This document shows positions 31,590 to 39,688 of a DNA stretch of 64,000 nt, in pieces. Each line of letters starts with the position of its first letter. The stretch's first letter is position 1. Below the pieces are notes generated by a model. That model was not told the origin of the DNA and did no database searches. It was given only the letters and a program-made list of their open reading frames with translations. This stretch comes from Oscillospiraceae bacterium. Its GTDB lineage: Bacteria; Bacillota; Clostridia; Oscillospirales; Acutalibacteraceae. Made by a program: the position numbers and the translations under genes. The stretch covers positions 1 through 64,000 of the forward strand of contig DPVM01000005.1 of assembly GCA_003526845.1 (NCBI GenBank), written 5' to 3'.

Positions 31590-32875
31590 GCAAAAACAAT
31601 TATTTTGAAAACGACAACATAGACGCAGAAAGATTAAAACGGCAAAAGGCGAGAAAGCGCAAAAAGACAGCAAAGTGTTTTTTGACAGTTTTGGGCCTTA
31701 TCGTTGTTGCCGTTGCGGTGTTTTTGATTACGGTCAAAATCTGTGTACCCGATTTTGATTTTAAAACGCTTATCCCCGACAGCATCTCACAGATGATTAA
31801 TGCTGACAGCAAAAAATCGACTACTCCCGACACAACGGCTCAGCCTTCGACCGCTCAGCCTGCGACCGCTCAACCTACGACGCAAAAACCCGAGAGTGAA
31901 TTGCTTACATATCTTCCTGCCGAAGATTTTGCATTTAAAACCTCTGTTCAGGGCAACCATCTCGGCAATTTGCTCAACGGCGGCAAGATTGGCACAGATA
32001 TGACATATGTTTATCATATTTCAAACGGCGACGGTATTTATCGCTTTGAGCCAAACGGCGAAACATACGCCAAAAGCTTTTCAACCGATGACAGCCTATC
32101 ATCGCTTAATCTTCGAGGCGAGTATTTTTATTATGTCGATGACGACGACAATTGCCTTTATCAATTGCCAAAGGGCACATCAAAGGCCAAAAAGCTTGCC
32201 GAAAATGTAAAATTCGCATATGTTTATGACGCAACGATTTATTATATAACAACAAATAATTCGCTTTGCACAATGAGCGTTAAGGAGCAAACGCCGACTG
32301 TCCTTTATTCGTCAGACGATAACGAGATGAATTTTGTCGGCATTTCGCTTGACCGTGTGTTTGTCAGCGTTACAGGCTCCGACGGCACAGTCGAATACTA
32401 CACCGTTCAAAACGCCGCAAACTCAACTGCCGTTAAGTTCAAAAGCGACAGCGCCGACGGCGAAATTAAATCGCTCCAGCTTGAAAACGGATATATGTAT
32501 TATTATCAGCGCCGTGATGACGGCTCGTATGATTTAATCCGCCAAAAATTCGGCAGCGAAAAAACGGTGACCCTGCTCGAGGGCGCAACGACTACCGACT
32601 ATGTAACCGTTGATTCAAACCGCGTGTATTATTCCGATTTCGACGGCTCAAAATACCGTATGAAGGAAATCAATATGAATAATAATAAAACGAAGGTTAT
32701 GCTCACGGTAAATTCCGTCGGAGAGTCAAACACGCTCAAATTTTATCACGGCGGCGAGTATGATTTCATCATCGGCAAAAAGTCAGACGGCGGTGGCAGA
32801 GTGTATATTTCAAGCTCGAATTTAACATCGTCAACCGACACCATGCGTTTTAAAAACGGCAAATGGAGCTATTAA
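31586..32875 (+). CDS. membrane-anchored beta-propeller-like protein (DUF5050-like)
   Basis: The 429-residue protein has a basic cytoplasmic start (RLKRQKARKRKKTAKC), one membrane helix (about 30-52), a linker of repeated Thr-Ala-Gln-Pro units (about 80-100), and an outer domain of repeated strands. Examples are YVYHISNGDGIYRF, YFYYVDDDDNCLYQL, IYYITTNNSLCTM and VYYSDFDGSKYRM. Such repeated 'YY..D....L' strands are typical of DUF5050 propellers, which are thought to bind ligands or cell-wall components; no enzyme motif is seen. Its ATG overlaps the proA stop. The link to proline synthesis is unexplained and may only reflect cotranscription. Confidence 0.7.
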   Translation: MSKNNYFENDNIDAERLKRQKARKRKKTAKCFLTVLGLIVVAVAVFLITVKICVPDFDFKTLIPDSISQMINADSKKSTTPDTTAQPSTAQPATAQPTTQKPESELLTYLPAEDFAFKTSVQGNHLGNLLNGGKIGTDMTYVYHISNGDGIYRFEPNGETYAKSFSTDDSLSSLNLRGEYFYYVDDDDNCLYQLPKGTSKAKKLAENVKFAYVYDATIYYITTNNSLCTMSVKEQTPTVLYSSDDNEMNFVGISLDRVFVSVTGSDGTVEYYTVQNAANSTAVKFKSDSADGEIKSLQLENGYMYYYQRRDDGSYDLIRQKFGSEKTVTLLEGATTTDYVTVDSNRVYYSDFDGSKYRMKEINMNNNKTKVMLTVNSVGESNTLKFYHGGEYDFIIGKKSDGGGRVYISSSNLTSSTDTMRFKNGKWSY

Positions 32876-32901
32876 AATAAAAAGCACAAGAGGATTTTAT
32901 T

Positions 32902-34338
32902 TTGGATAAATATAAAAAATTAGCCACAAATACCTTAATATTTGCAATAGGCACATTTTCATCAAAAATACTCAGCTTTTTGCTGATGCCTTATGTTACA
33001 CGAATGCTCGGCACGGGCGACTACGGCTCTGCCGACCTTATTCAGCAAACGGCAAATGTGCTCATTCCCATCGTATTTTTGCAGATTAACAGCGCTTGCC
33101 TCCGCTTTGCGCTTGATAAAAACGAAGACAAGGGAAATGTTTTCACAATCGGCATAAGAGTTACATTGCTTGGCTTTGTTGTGTTCCTGCTTTTTGCACC
33201 GATTATTTCGATAATCAAGGTCAACGATTTCAATCTCGGAAACTATATAGTTTTGATATATGCTTTTGTGCTTGTTTCCGGATTTCGTCAGCTTTGCCAG
33301 CAGTTTGTAAGAGGTTGCGGCAAAGTTACGATTTTTGCCGTTGACGGCATTCTTGCAACTGCAACAACGCTTGTTTTCAATCTGCTTTTCCTCGGCCCGT
33401 TCCATTGGGGCGTTACCGGCTATGTCGTTGCAATAATCGCAAGCGATGCCTGCTCGGTGCTGTTCTTGTTCGTAACCTGCAAGTTGTGGCGCTATGTCAA
33501 AATCAAAGGCGTTACAAAAGGCGTTTGCAAGGAAATGCTTAAATATTCAATCCCCATGATGCCGAGTATTATCCTTTGGTGGGTAATTAATGTTTCCGAC
33601 AGATATATGGTCACATATTTTATCGGCTCTGCGGCAAACGGCTTATATACCGCTGCGTCAAAAATTCCGAATTTCATTATTATGTTTTCGTCAATATTTA
33701 TCGATGCCTGGCAGCTTTCAGCCGTTGACGAGTATGATAATGACGGCAAGGGCAGATTTTTCACAAATGTTTTCAGAGTTTATTCGGGCGGTGTTTTTGC
33801 CGCCGCATCGGGACTTATCGTGTTCTGCCAGCTTATAACAAAAATTCTTGTAAGCAGCAGTTATTACGATTCGTGGCAGTATGTCCCGATTTTGATTATT
33901 TCGACAACACTTTCTTGTTTTGTTAACTTTCTTGCATCTGTATATATGGCGTCCAAAAAAACGGTTATGGGCATGGTCACCGCTTTTGCCGGCGCAATAA
34001 CAAATGTTGTTTTGAATTTGATTTTGATTCCGAGAATGGGCCCGTCGGGTGCGGCTGTCGCAACGGTAACGGCATTTATTGTTGTGTTTATCACAAGAGC
34101 GATAGACACAAAAAAATATGTCAATATCAATTTCAGCACACCTGCTATGGTAACCGAGGTCGTCATTTTGGCGGCGCAGGCGGCTGTTATGATATTTATG
34201 CAAAGCGGCATCGCAATGTATGCGATTGAGCTTGCACTGCTTGTTGTTATGCTTGTGTTTAACTACAAGCCGATTAAGGAACTTGTGGTGCTTTTGACGG
34301 ATAAATTTTTGAAAAAAGGCAGGAAAAATAAGTCTTGA
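32902..34338 (+). CDS. polysaccharide flippase (Wzx/MATE-type, MVF superfamily)
   Basis: The 478-residue protein has about 12-14 hydrophobic helices and starts NTLIFAIGTFSSKILSFLLMPYVTRMLGTGDYG, shown here as FSSKILSFLLMPYVTRMLG, the typical N-terminus of polysaccharide biosynthesis flippases. LLNLILIPRMGPSGAAVAT-like sequence occurs in the second half (LILIPRMGPSGAAVAT). Such proteins flip undecaprenyl-linked repeat units outward. The start is TTG at 32902 with AGAGGA about 9 bp upstream; no ATG fits. It is not inside a glycosyltransferase cluster, so its polymer is unknown; the CDP-glycerol enzymes of this window are one possibility. Confidence 0.85.
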   Translation: MDKYKKLATNTLIFAIGTFSSKILSFLLMPYVTRMLGTGDYGSADLIQQTANVLIPIVFLQINSACLRFALDKNEDKGNVFTIGIRVTLLGFVVFLLFAPIISIIKVNDFNLGNYIVLIYAFVLVSGFRQLCQQFVRGCGKVTIFAVDGILATATTLVFNLLFLGPFHWGVTGYVVAIIASDACSVLFLFVTCKLWRYVKIKGVTKGVCKEMLKYSIPMMPSIILWWVINVSDRYMVTYFIGSAANGLYTAASKIPNFIIMFSSIFIDAWQLSAVDEYDNDGKGRFFTNVFRVYSGGVFAAASGLIVFCQLITKILVSSSYYDSWQYVPILIISTTLSCFVNFLASVYMASKKTVMGMVTAFAGAITNVVLNLILIPRMGPSGAAVATVTAFIVVFITRAIDTKKYVNINFSTPAMVTEVVILAAQAAVMIFMQSGIAMYAIELALLVVMLVFNYKPIKELVVLLTDKFLKKGRKNKS

Positions 34339-34351
34339 TACTTATTTGGTG

Positions 34352-34380
34352 TTGCAAAACATACAATTTTAGTGTATAAT
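34352..34380 (+). promoter_or_regulatory. promoter of glgP
   Basis: TTGCAA (34352-34357), 17 bp, TATAAT (34375-34380). Confidence 0.75.
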
Positions 34381-34435
34381 ACACAAAATGTTATAAATAT
34401 AACACACAATATTGCAAATTATTTGGAGGATTTGT

Positions 34436-36937
34436 ATGAAATCTACTATTTCTACTTCCCAAGCAAAAAAGATGATTACCGATAAACTTTCTCATTTTTT
34501 CGGTGTTTCTCCCGCAGATGCAACAGACGAGCAGTTTTATAAGGCTGTTGCAATGATTGTGCGCGATCGCTTGTCGGCTCAAAACAGCGAATTTCGCCAC
34601 GTTGCAGACGGTCAGGATTCAAAGCAAATTTACTATTTGTGTATGGAATTTCTTATGGGCCGTTCACTCAGAAACAATCTTTACAATCTCGGCCTTGTTG
34701 AAACATTTGATGCGGCGCTTGATTCAATGGGCGTAAAACTCGAAAAACTTTATGAGCAGGAGCCTGACGCAGGTCTCGGCAACGGCGGTCTCGGCAGACT
34801 TGCCGCTTGTTATCTTGACGGCCTTGCAACAAACGGTTTTCAGTCAATGGGCTACTCAATCCGCTATGAGGCAGGCATTTTTAAGCAAAAACTTGTTGAC
34901 GGTTGGCAGACAGAACTTCCCGATTTTTGGCTTCCGGGCGGCGATGTTTGGCTTGTTCCGCGTGAGGAGCGCGCATGCGAGGTTAAATTTGAAGGCAGAA
35001 TTGAGGACAGTTGGGACGGCGACTATCACCATGTAAACCATGTTGACGCAAATGTTGTCACCGCTATTCCTTATGATATGTATGTTTCGGGCAAAGGCAA
35101 AGGCGTTTCAAGACTTCGCCTTTGGGCGTCCAAAAAGCCCGATTTCGATATGAAATTGTTCAATGAAGGCTCTTATGTCAAGGCAATGGAGCAGTCTGCT
35201 ATGGCGGAGGCTATTTCAAAGGTTCTCTACCCGGCAGACAATTCTCCCGAGGGCAAGTCGTTAAGACTTCGCCAGCAGTATTTCCTTGTCAGCGCTTCGA
35301 TTCAGGATATTATTCAGCGCCACCTTACGAAATACGGCACGCTTGATAATCTTCCCGACAAAATCGCAATTCATATCAACGATACTCACCCGACTATGGC
35401 TATCCCCGAGCTTATGCGTATTATGCTTGACGAATGCGGCTACGGCTGGGATGAGGCTTGGTCACTTGTTACAAGAACGGTTGCTTACACAAACCACACC
35501 GTTATGAAAGAGGCTCTTGAGTGCTGGAGCGAGGAACTTTATTCAAGACTTCTTCCCCGTATTTATCAAATCACCAAGGAGATTGACAATCGTTTCAGAG
35601 CGTATGTTTGGTCCGCAACACACGATGCCGATAAAGTTGAGAGAATGGCTATCGTTTCAAACGGTATTGTTCGTATGGCAAATCTTTGCGTTGCCGGCTC
35701 TCACAGTGTAAACGGCGTTTCGGCTCTTCATTCCGAAATTCTCAAGGACACCGTATTCAACGATTTTTACACTCTTACTCCCGATAAATTCTGCAATGTT
35801 ACAAACGGTATTGCTTTCAGAAGATGGATTTGCCAAGCTGACCCAAAACTTACAGAGTATATTACCGAGCTTATCGGCGACAAGTTTATTACTCAGTCAA
35901 ATGAGCTTGAAAAGCTCCGCAAATTCAAGGACGATAAAAAAGTTCTCAACAAGCTTATCGAAATTAAGCGCGAAAACAAGGTGCGCTTTGCCAAAATGGT
36001 TAAAAAGCGCAACGGCATTGATATTGACCCGGATTCTATTTTCGATGTTCAGGTTAAGCGTTTGCACGAGTATAAAAGACAGCAGCTTAATGTTTTAAAC
36101 ATTATTGCCGAATATCAAATGCTCAAAGCAAATCCCAATGCCGATTATTATCCGAAAACATATATCTTTGCGTCAAAGGCGGCTCCGGGCTACTTTATGG
36201 CAAAGAAAATTATCGAGCTTATCGACGCGTTGTCAAAGGTTATCAATAATGACCCCGATGTAAACGGCAAGCTCAAGGTTGTATTTGTTGAGGATTACAA
36301 TGTTTCCGTTGCAGAGGTGCTTATGCCGGCTGCCGATATTTCGGAGCAAATTTCGCTTGCAGGCACAGAAGCATCGGGCACAGGCAATATGAAACTTATG
36401 CTCAACGGTGCAATCACACTCGGCACGCTCGACGGCGCAAATGTTGAAATTCACGATGCCGTTGGTGACGAAAATATCTTTATTTTCGGTATGAAAACTC
36501 CCGATGTTGAAAATCTTAAGCGCGCAGGATACAATCCGCAAAACTATCTCAATAACAACGAAACGCTCAGGAATGCCGTCGATTTCATTCGCAACGGCGT
36601 AAACGGCAAGAGATTTGACGAAATCGTTTCATCTCTCACCAATTCCGATCCGTATATGGCTCTTGCAGACTTTGCCGATTATCAAAAGGCACAAAAAGCA
36701 GTTTCAAAGGCGTATGCCGACAGAGAAAATTTTGCTAAAATGTCGCTTATGAATATCAGCGGCGCAGGCATTTTCTCGGCTGATCGTTCGATTATGGATT
36801 ATGCCGATTATATTTGGAACACAAAGCCTGTTCAATTCCCGCAGGAGTCTCCGAAAGCATCTAAAAAATCAGCCCCTATGGCTCCGAAGACAGCAAAAAA
36901 AGCACCTGCTAAAAGAACTGCCAAAAAATCAAAATAA
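34436..36937 (+). CDS. glgP: glycogen/starch phosphorylase
   Basis: GlgP releases glucose-1-phosphate from alpha-1,4-glucan with inorganic phosphate and PLP. The 833-residue protein has YLCMEFLMGRSLRNNLYNLG (as LCMEFLMGRSLRNNL), DAGLGNGGLGRLAACYLDGL, HINDTHPTMAIPELMR and the PLP-binding K653 in EASGTGNMKLMLNGA. It resembles the GH/GT35 family throughout. After the normal end (MDYADYIWN) it carries an extra tail of about 35 residues rich in Lys, Ala and Pro (KTAKKAPAKRTAKKSK), like a histone-H1-type tail. I start at ATG 34436 with TGGAGGA 5 bp upstream, not at the upstream TTG. A GH13 enzyme follows, fitting glycogen breakdown. Confidence 0.95.
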   Translation: MKSTISTSQAKKMITDKLSHFFGVSPADATDEQFYKAVAMIVRDRLSAQNSEFRHVADGQDSKQIYYLCMEFLMGRSLRNNLYNLGLVETFDAALDSMGVKLEKLYEQEPDAGLGNGGLGRLAACYLDGLATNGFQSMGYSIRYEAGIFKQKLVDGWQTELPDFWLPGGDVWLVPREERACEVKFEGRIEDSWDGDYHHVNHVDANVVTAIPYDMYVSGKGKGVSRLRLWASKKPDFDMKLFNEGSYVKAMEQSAMAEAISKVLYPADNSPEGKSLRLRQQYFLVSASIQDIIQRHLTKYGTLDNLPDKIAIHINDTHPTMAIPELMRIMLDECGYGWDEAWSLVTRTVAYTNHTVMKEALECWSEELYSRLLPRIYQITKEIDNRFRAYVWSATHDADKVERMAIVSNGIVRMANLCVAGSHSVNGVSALHSEILKDTVFNDFYTLTPDKFCNVTNGIAFRRWICQADPKLTEYITELIGDKFITQSNELEKLRKFKDDKKVLNKLIEIKRENKVRFAKMVKKRNGIDIDPDSIFDVQVKRLHEYKRQQLNVLNIIAEYQMLKANPNADYYPKTYIFASKAAPGYFMAKKIIELIDALSKVINNDPDVNGKLKVVFVEDYNVSVAEVLMPAADISEQISLAGTEASGTGNMKLMLNGAITLGTLDGANVEIHDAVGDENIFIFGMKTPDVENLKRAGYNPQNYLNNNETLRNAVDFIRNGVNGKRFDEIVSSLTNSDPYMALADFADYQKAQKAVSKAYADRENFAKMSLMNISGAGIFSADRSIMDYADYIWNTKPVQFPQESPKASKKSAPMAPKTAKKAPAKRTAKKSK

Positions 36938-36952
36938 TTAACCGATTTATAC

Positions 36953-36985
36953 TGCCTCACATACCGAATAACAGTATGTGGGGCA
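36953..36985 (+). terminator. 12-bp hairpin between glgP and the GH13 gene
   Basis: TGCCTCACATAC pairs with GTATGTGGGGCA (one G-U), loop of 9 nt. It is followed by ATATTTCACTTTATT, only a loose T tract, so termination may be partial. The right arm contains an in-frame ATG (36976) that is an unlikely start. Confidence 0.6.
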
Positions 36986-37002
36986 ATATTTCACTTTATT
37001 GT

Positions 37003-38862
37003 ATGGAAATTTTCAATTCACGAAAAATTGAATATAAGGATAAAATCCGCGCAATAGCAACCGACGAAAAGGTTAAGTTGAGAATTATCGTTCCGCGCTC
37101 GATGAAGTGTTGCGGCGCAACGCTTTGCGTCGTCAAGGAAAACGAGTCGCCTGCGTACTACTCAATGTTTTGGGCAGGAATGTGCGGCGATGACAACGAG
37201 TATTGGGAACTTCACTTTTTTGCCACAACACCCGGCTTGTATTGGTATCATTTCGAACTTGATACGCCGTGGGGCAGGAGCTTTGTGCGAAATGTCGGCA
37301 GGGGAGTCGGCGATTTTGCACCTGATGCCTCGGATTTTCAGCAAACGGTGTATGATAAGAATTTCAAAACTCCGGATTGGCTCAAGGGCGGAATAATTTA
37401 TCAAATTTTCCCCGACAGATTTTATTCAAGCGGCACCGAAAAGCACGATGTCCGCCCGTCACGCGTTATGCGCCGTTGGGGTGACGAACCGTTTTGGCGC
37501 GAGGAGCAGATGAACGGCATTTGGAACAACGATTATTTCGGCGGCGATTTAAAAGGCATTGAGGAAAAGTTGCTCTATCTTGCTAATCTCGGTGTGACAT
37601 GTATTTATTTAAACCCGATTTTTGAGGCAAATTCAAACCATCGCTATGATACCGCCGATTATGAAAAAATCGACCCGCTCCTCGGCACAGAGGATGATTT
37701 AAAATCACTTTGCAAAACGGCGAGGGAGCAATACGGTATTTCGATTATACTTGACGGCGTTTTCAGTCATACCGGTTGTGACAGCAAATATTTCAATATC
37801 TATTCAAATTATGACGATGTCGGCGCATATAACAGCAAGGAAAGCCCTTACTATCCGTGGTACAAGTTTATCAATTGGCCCGACGAATATCATTCGTGGT
37901 GGGGCATAAAACTTTTGCCCGAAGTGATTGAGGAAACACCCGAGTATCGCGAGTATATATGCGGCAAAAACGGCATTTTGCGCAAGTGGCTCAAATGCGG
38001 CATTTCAGGCTGGAGGCTTGATGTTGCCGATGAGTTGCCCGATGTTTTTCTCGACGATTTGCGCCGTGCTGTTAAGGACGAAAACAGCGACGCAGTTATT
38101 ATCGGCGAGGTTTGGGAGGATGCCACAACAAAACTTGCTTACGGCGAAAGACGGCGCTATCTCCTCGGCGAACAACTTGATTCCGTTATGAATTATCCGT
38201 TTGCCGACGCGGTCTTGAATTTTGTCAAATTCGCAAATGCGGACGCGTTTATCGATTCCGTAATGAGCATTATCGAAAAATATCCGCCGCAGGTTACGAA
38301 TGTTTTGATGAATCATATCGGCACTCATGATACCGAGCGCGCGATTACACGCCTTGCAGGCGAAAACTGCGAGGGCTACGGCAGGCATTGGCAGCATGAG
38401 CACAATAAGCTTTCGGATTATGACTATTATCGCGGCGTTTCAATGATGAAAATTGCGTCGCTCATACAATACACCTTGCCCGGAGTTCCGTCACTTTATT
38501 ACGGCGATGAAATCGGTATGCAGGGAATGAAAGACCCATTTAACCGCGCTTGTATGGATTGGTATGAGCCTAATACCGAACTTCACCGCTGGTATAAGCG
38601 CCTCGGCGAAATTCGTCGCGGATGTAAAGCGTTTGAAAGGGGCAGTTTTGTTCCGATTTATTGTTCATACAAAACAGTTGCTTATCTTCGCTCCGGTGAT
38701 AATAACGAGGTGCTTGTGGCTGTTAATCTCGATGAAAACGCAGTCGATATTAATGTCGGCAGTCAGTGGGATAATGCGTATTACTTCTTCGAAAGCACTG
38801 TTCAAAACGGCAATTTGCATCTTGAGCCGTTCAGATATACATTGCTTACACGAAATTTCTAA
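37003..38862 (+). CDS. GH13 alpha-glycosidase (neopullulanase/cyclomaltodextrinase-like)
   Basis: The protein (619 residues from ATG 37003) has an N-terminal beta-sandwich (about 1-120) and a GH13 barrel starting GGIIYQIFPDRFYSS. Catalytic residues are D340 (GWRLDVADE), E369 (GEVWED) and D443 (IGTHDTER), with the early FSHTGCDS. The layout fits neopullulanase, maltogenic amylase or cyclomaltodextrinase types that cut alpha-1,4/1,6 linkages in oligosaccharides. There is no signal peptide, so it is cytosolic and would complement GlgP. Start choice is unsure: ATG 36976 lies in a hairpin arm, and ATG 37003 has no clear ribosome site. Confidence 0.88.
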   Translation: MEIFNSRKIEYKDKIRAIATDEKVKLRIIVPRSMKCCGATLCVVKENESPAYYSMFWAGMCGDDNEYWELHFFATTPGLYWYHFELDTPWGRSFVRNVGRGVGDFAPDASDFQQTVYDKNFKTPDWLKGGIIYQIFPDRFYSSGTEKHDVRPSRVMRRWGDEPFWREEQMNGIWNNDYFGGDLKGIEEKLLYLANLGVTCIYLNPIFEANSNHRYDTADYEKIDPLLGTEDDLKSLCKTAREQYGISIILDGVFSHTGCDSKYFNIYSNYDDVGAYNSKESPYYPWYKFINWPDEYHSWWGIKLLPEVIEETPEYREYICGKNGILRKWLKCGISGWRLDVADELPDVFLDDLRRAVKDENSDAVIIGEVWEDATTKLAYGERRRYLLGEQLDSVMNYPFADAVLNFVKFANADAFIDSVMSIIEKYPPQVTNVLMNHIGTHDTERAITRLAGENCEGYGRHWQHEHNKLSDYDYYRGVSMMKIASLIQYTLPGVPSLYYGDEIGMQGMKDPFNRACMDWYEPNTELHRWYKRLGEIRRGCKAFERGSFVPIYCSYKTVAYLRSGDNNEVLVAVNLDENAVDINVGSQWDNAYYFFESTVQNGNLHLEPFRYTLLTRNF

Positions 38863-38878
38863 TCAAAATATATTTATC

Positions 38879-38912
38879 AAAAGCCTTTTTCAATCGAAAA
38901 AGGCTTTTTTTT
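38879..38912 (+). terminator. terminator of the GH13 gene
   Basis: AAAAGCCTTTTT pairs with AAAAAGGCTTTT around CAATCG, ending in a run of eight T residues. Confidence 0.93.
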
Positions 38913-38943
38913 GCGTAAATTTCTGAAAAATGATAAATAATTA

Positions 38944-38972
38944 TTGACAAACGATAATTTTTAGTGTATAAC
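38944..38972 (+). promoter_or_regulatory. promoter of the DUF2975/XRE operon
   Basis: TTGACA (38944-38949), 17 bp, TATAAC (38967-38972). A site this close to consensus could be repressed by the HTH protein it transcribes. Confidence 0.75.
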
Positions 38973-39002
38973 AAAGGCAGAAACAGCCAAAGGAGATTTG
39001 AT

Positions 39003-39467
39003 ATGAAAAACGATAAATCCATTCGTGTTACACAAATTGCTGTCAGAATATGCTATTTTTTACTCGGTGCGGCGGCAATTTTGTTCCCGACTTTGATCGA
39101 TTACAGCTTGCACGATTTTGAAGTACTGTCCGATATTAAAATGCAGGCGCTTCCGCCGTTTTATTGTGTTGTACCGGCAGGTTACACGGCTCTTGTCTGC
39201 CTCGACAAGCTGCTCACCAATTGCAGAAAATCAATTGTTTTTGATTATAAAAATGTCAAACTTTTGAACATTATCAGTTGGGCGTGCTTTTATGCCGGGG
39301 CAGTCGGCTTAGCGGCGTTTATTATCATATTGCTGACGGGTACCGTGTTTGAAACAATGCTTATTTTGGCGGCAGGTGAGTTTTTCATGTTCCTTGTTGT
39401 CAAGGTGGTCAAGTTCATTTTGCAGGGCGCCGTTGAAATAAAAGAAGAAAATGATTTAACGGTGTGA
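39003..39467 (+). CDS. DUF2975-family membrane protein
   Basis: The 154-residue protein has four hydrophobic helices (about 9-31, 53-73, 88-115, 118-140) and the usual size and topology of DUF2975 proteins, which are nearly always encoded beside a short XRE/YozG-type regulator, as here. Their function is unknown. AAAGGAG lies 7 bp before ATG 39003; the earlier GTG at 38964 overlaps the promoter. The next gene starts 10 bp downstream. Confidence 0.8.
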   Translation: MKNDKSIRVTQIAVRICYFLLGAAAILFPTLIDYSLHDFEVLSDIKMQALPPFYCVVPAGYTALVCLDKLLTNCRKSIVFDYKNVKLLNIISWACFYAGAVGLAAFIIILLTGTVFETMLILAAGEFFMFLVVKVVKFILQGAVEIKEENDLTV

Positions 39468-39477
39468 GGAGGATTTT

Positions 39478-39684
39478 ATGGGCATAGTTATTAATCTGGA
39501 TGTGATGCTTGCTCGGCGAAAAATCAGCTCGCAGGAGCTTGCCTCTGAAATCGGCATCACACCGGCAAATTTGTCAATTTTGAAAACGGGCAAGGCAAAA
39601 GCAATCAGATTTTCAACGCTTGAAGCAATTTGCGACAAGCTTGATTGCCAGCCGGGCGATATACTCGAATACAGAAAGGATTGA
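39478..39684 (+). CDS. short XRE-family HTH regulator (YozG-like)
   Basis: The 68-residue protein is a single Cro/C1-type helix-turn-helix: MLARRKISSQELASEIGITPANLSILKTGKAKAIRF contains the recognition helix (given here as ISSQELASEIGITPANLSIL), and the end GDILEY is typical of YozG-like regulators. It probably represses or activates its own operon together with the DUF2975 protein. TGAGGAGGA precedes the ATG. The DUF4173-like gene follows 4 bp later. Confidence 0.9.
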   Translation: MGIVINLDVMLARRKISSQELASEIGITPANLSILKTGKAKAIRFSTLEAICDKLDCQPGDILEYRKD

Positions 39685-39688
39685 TGTT

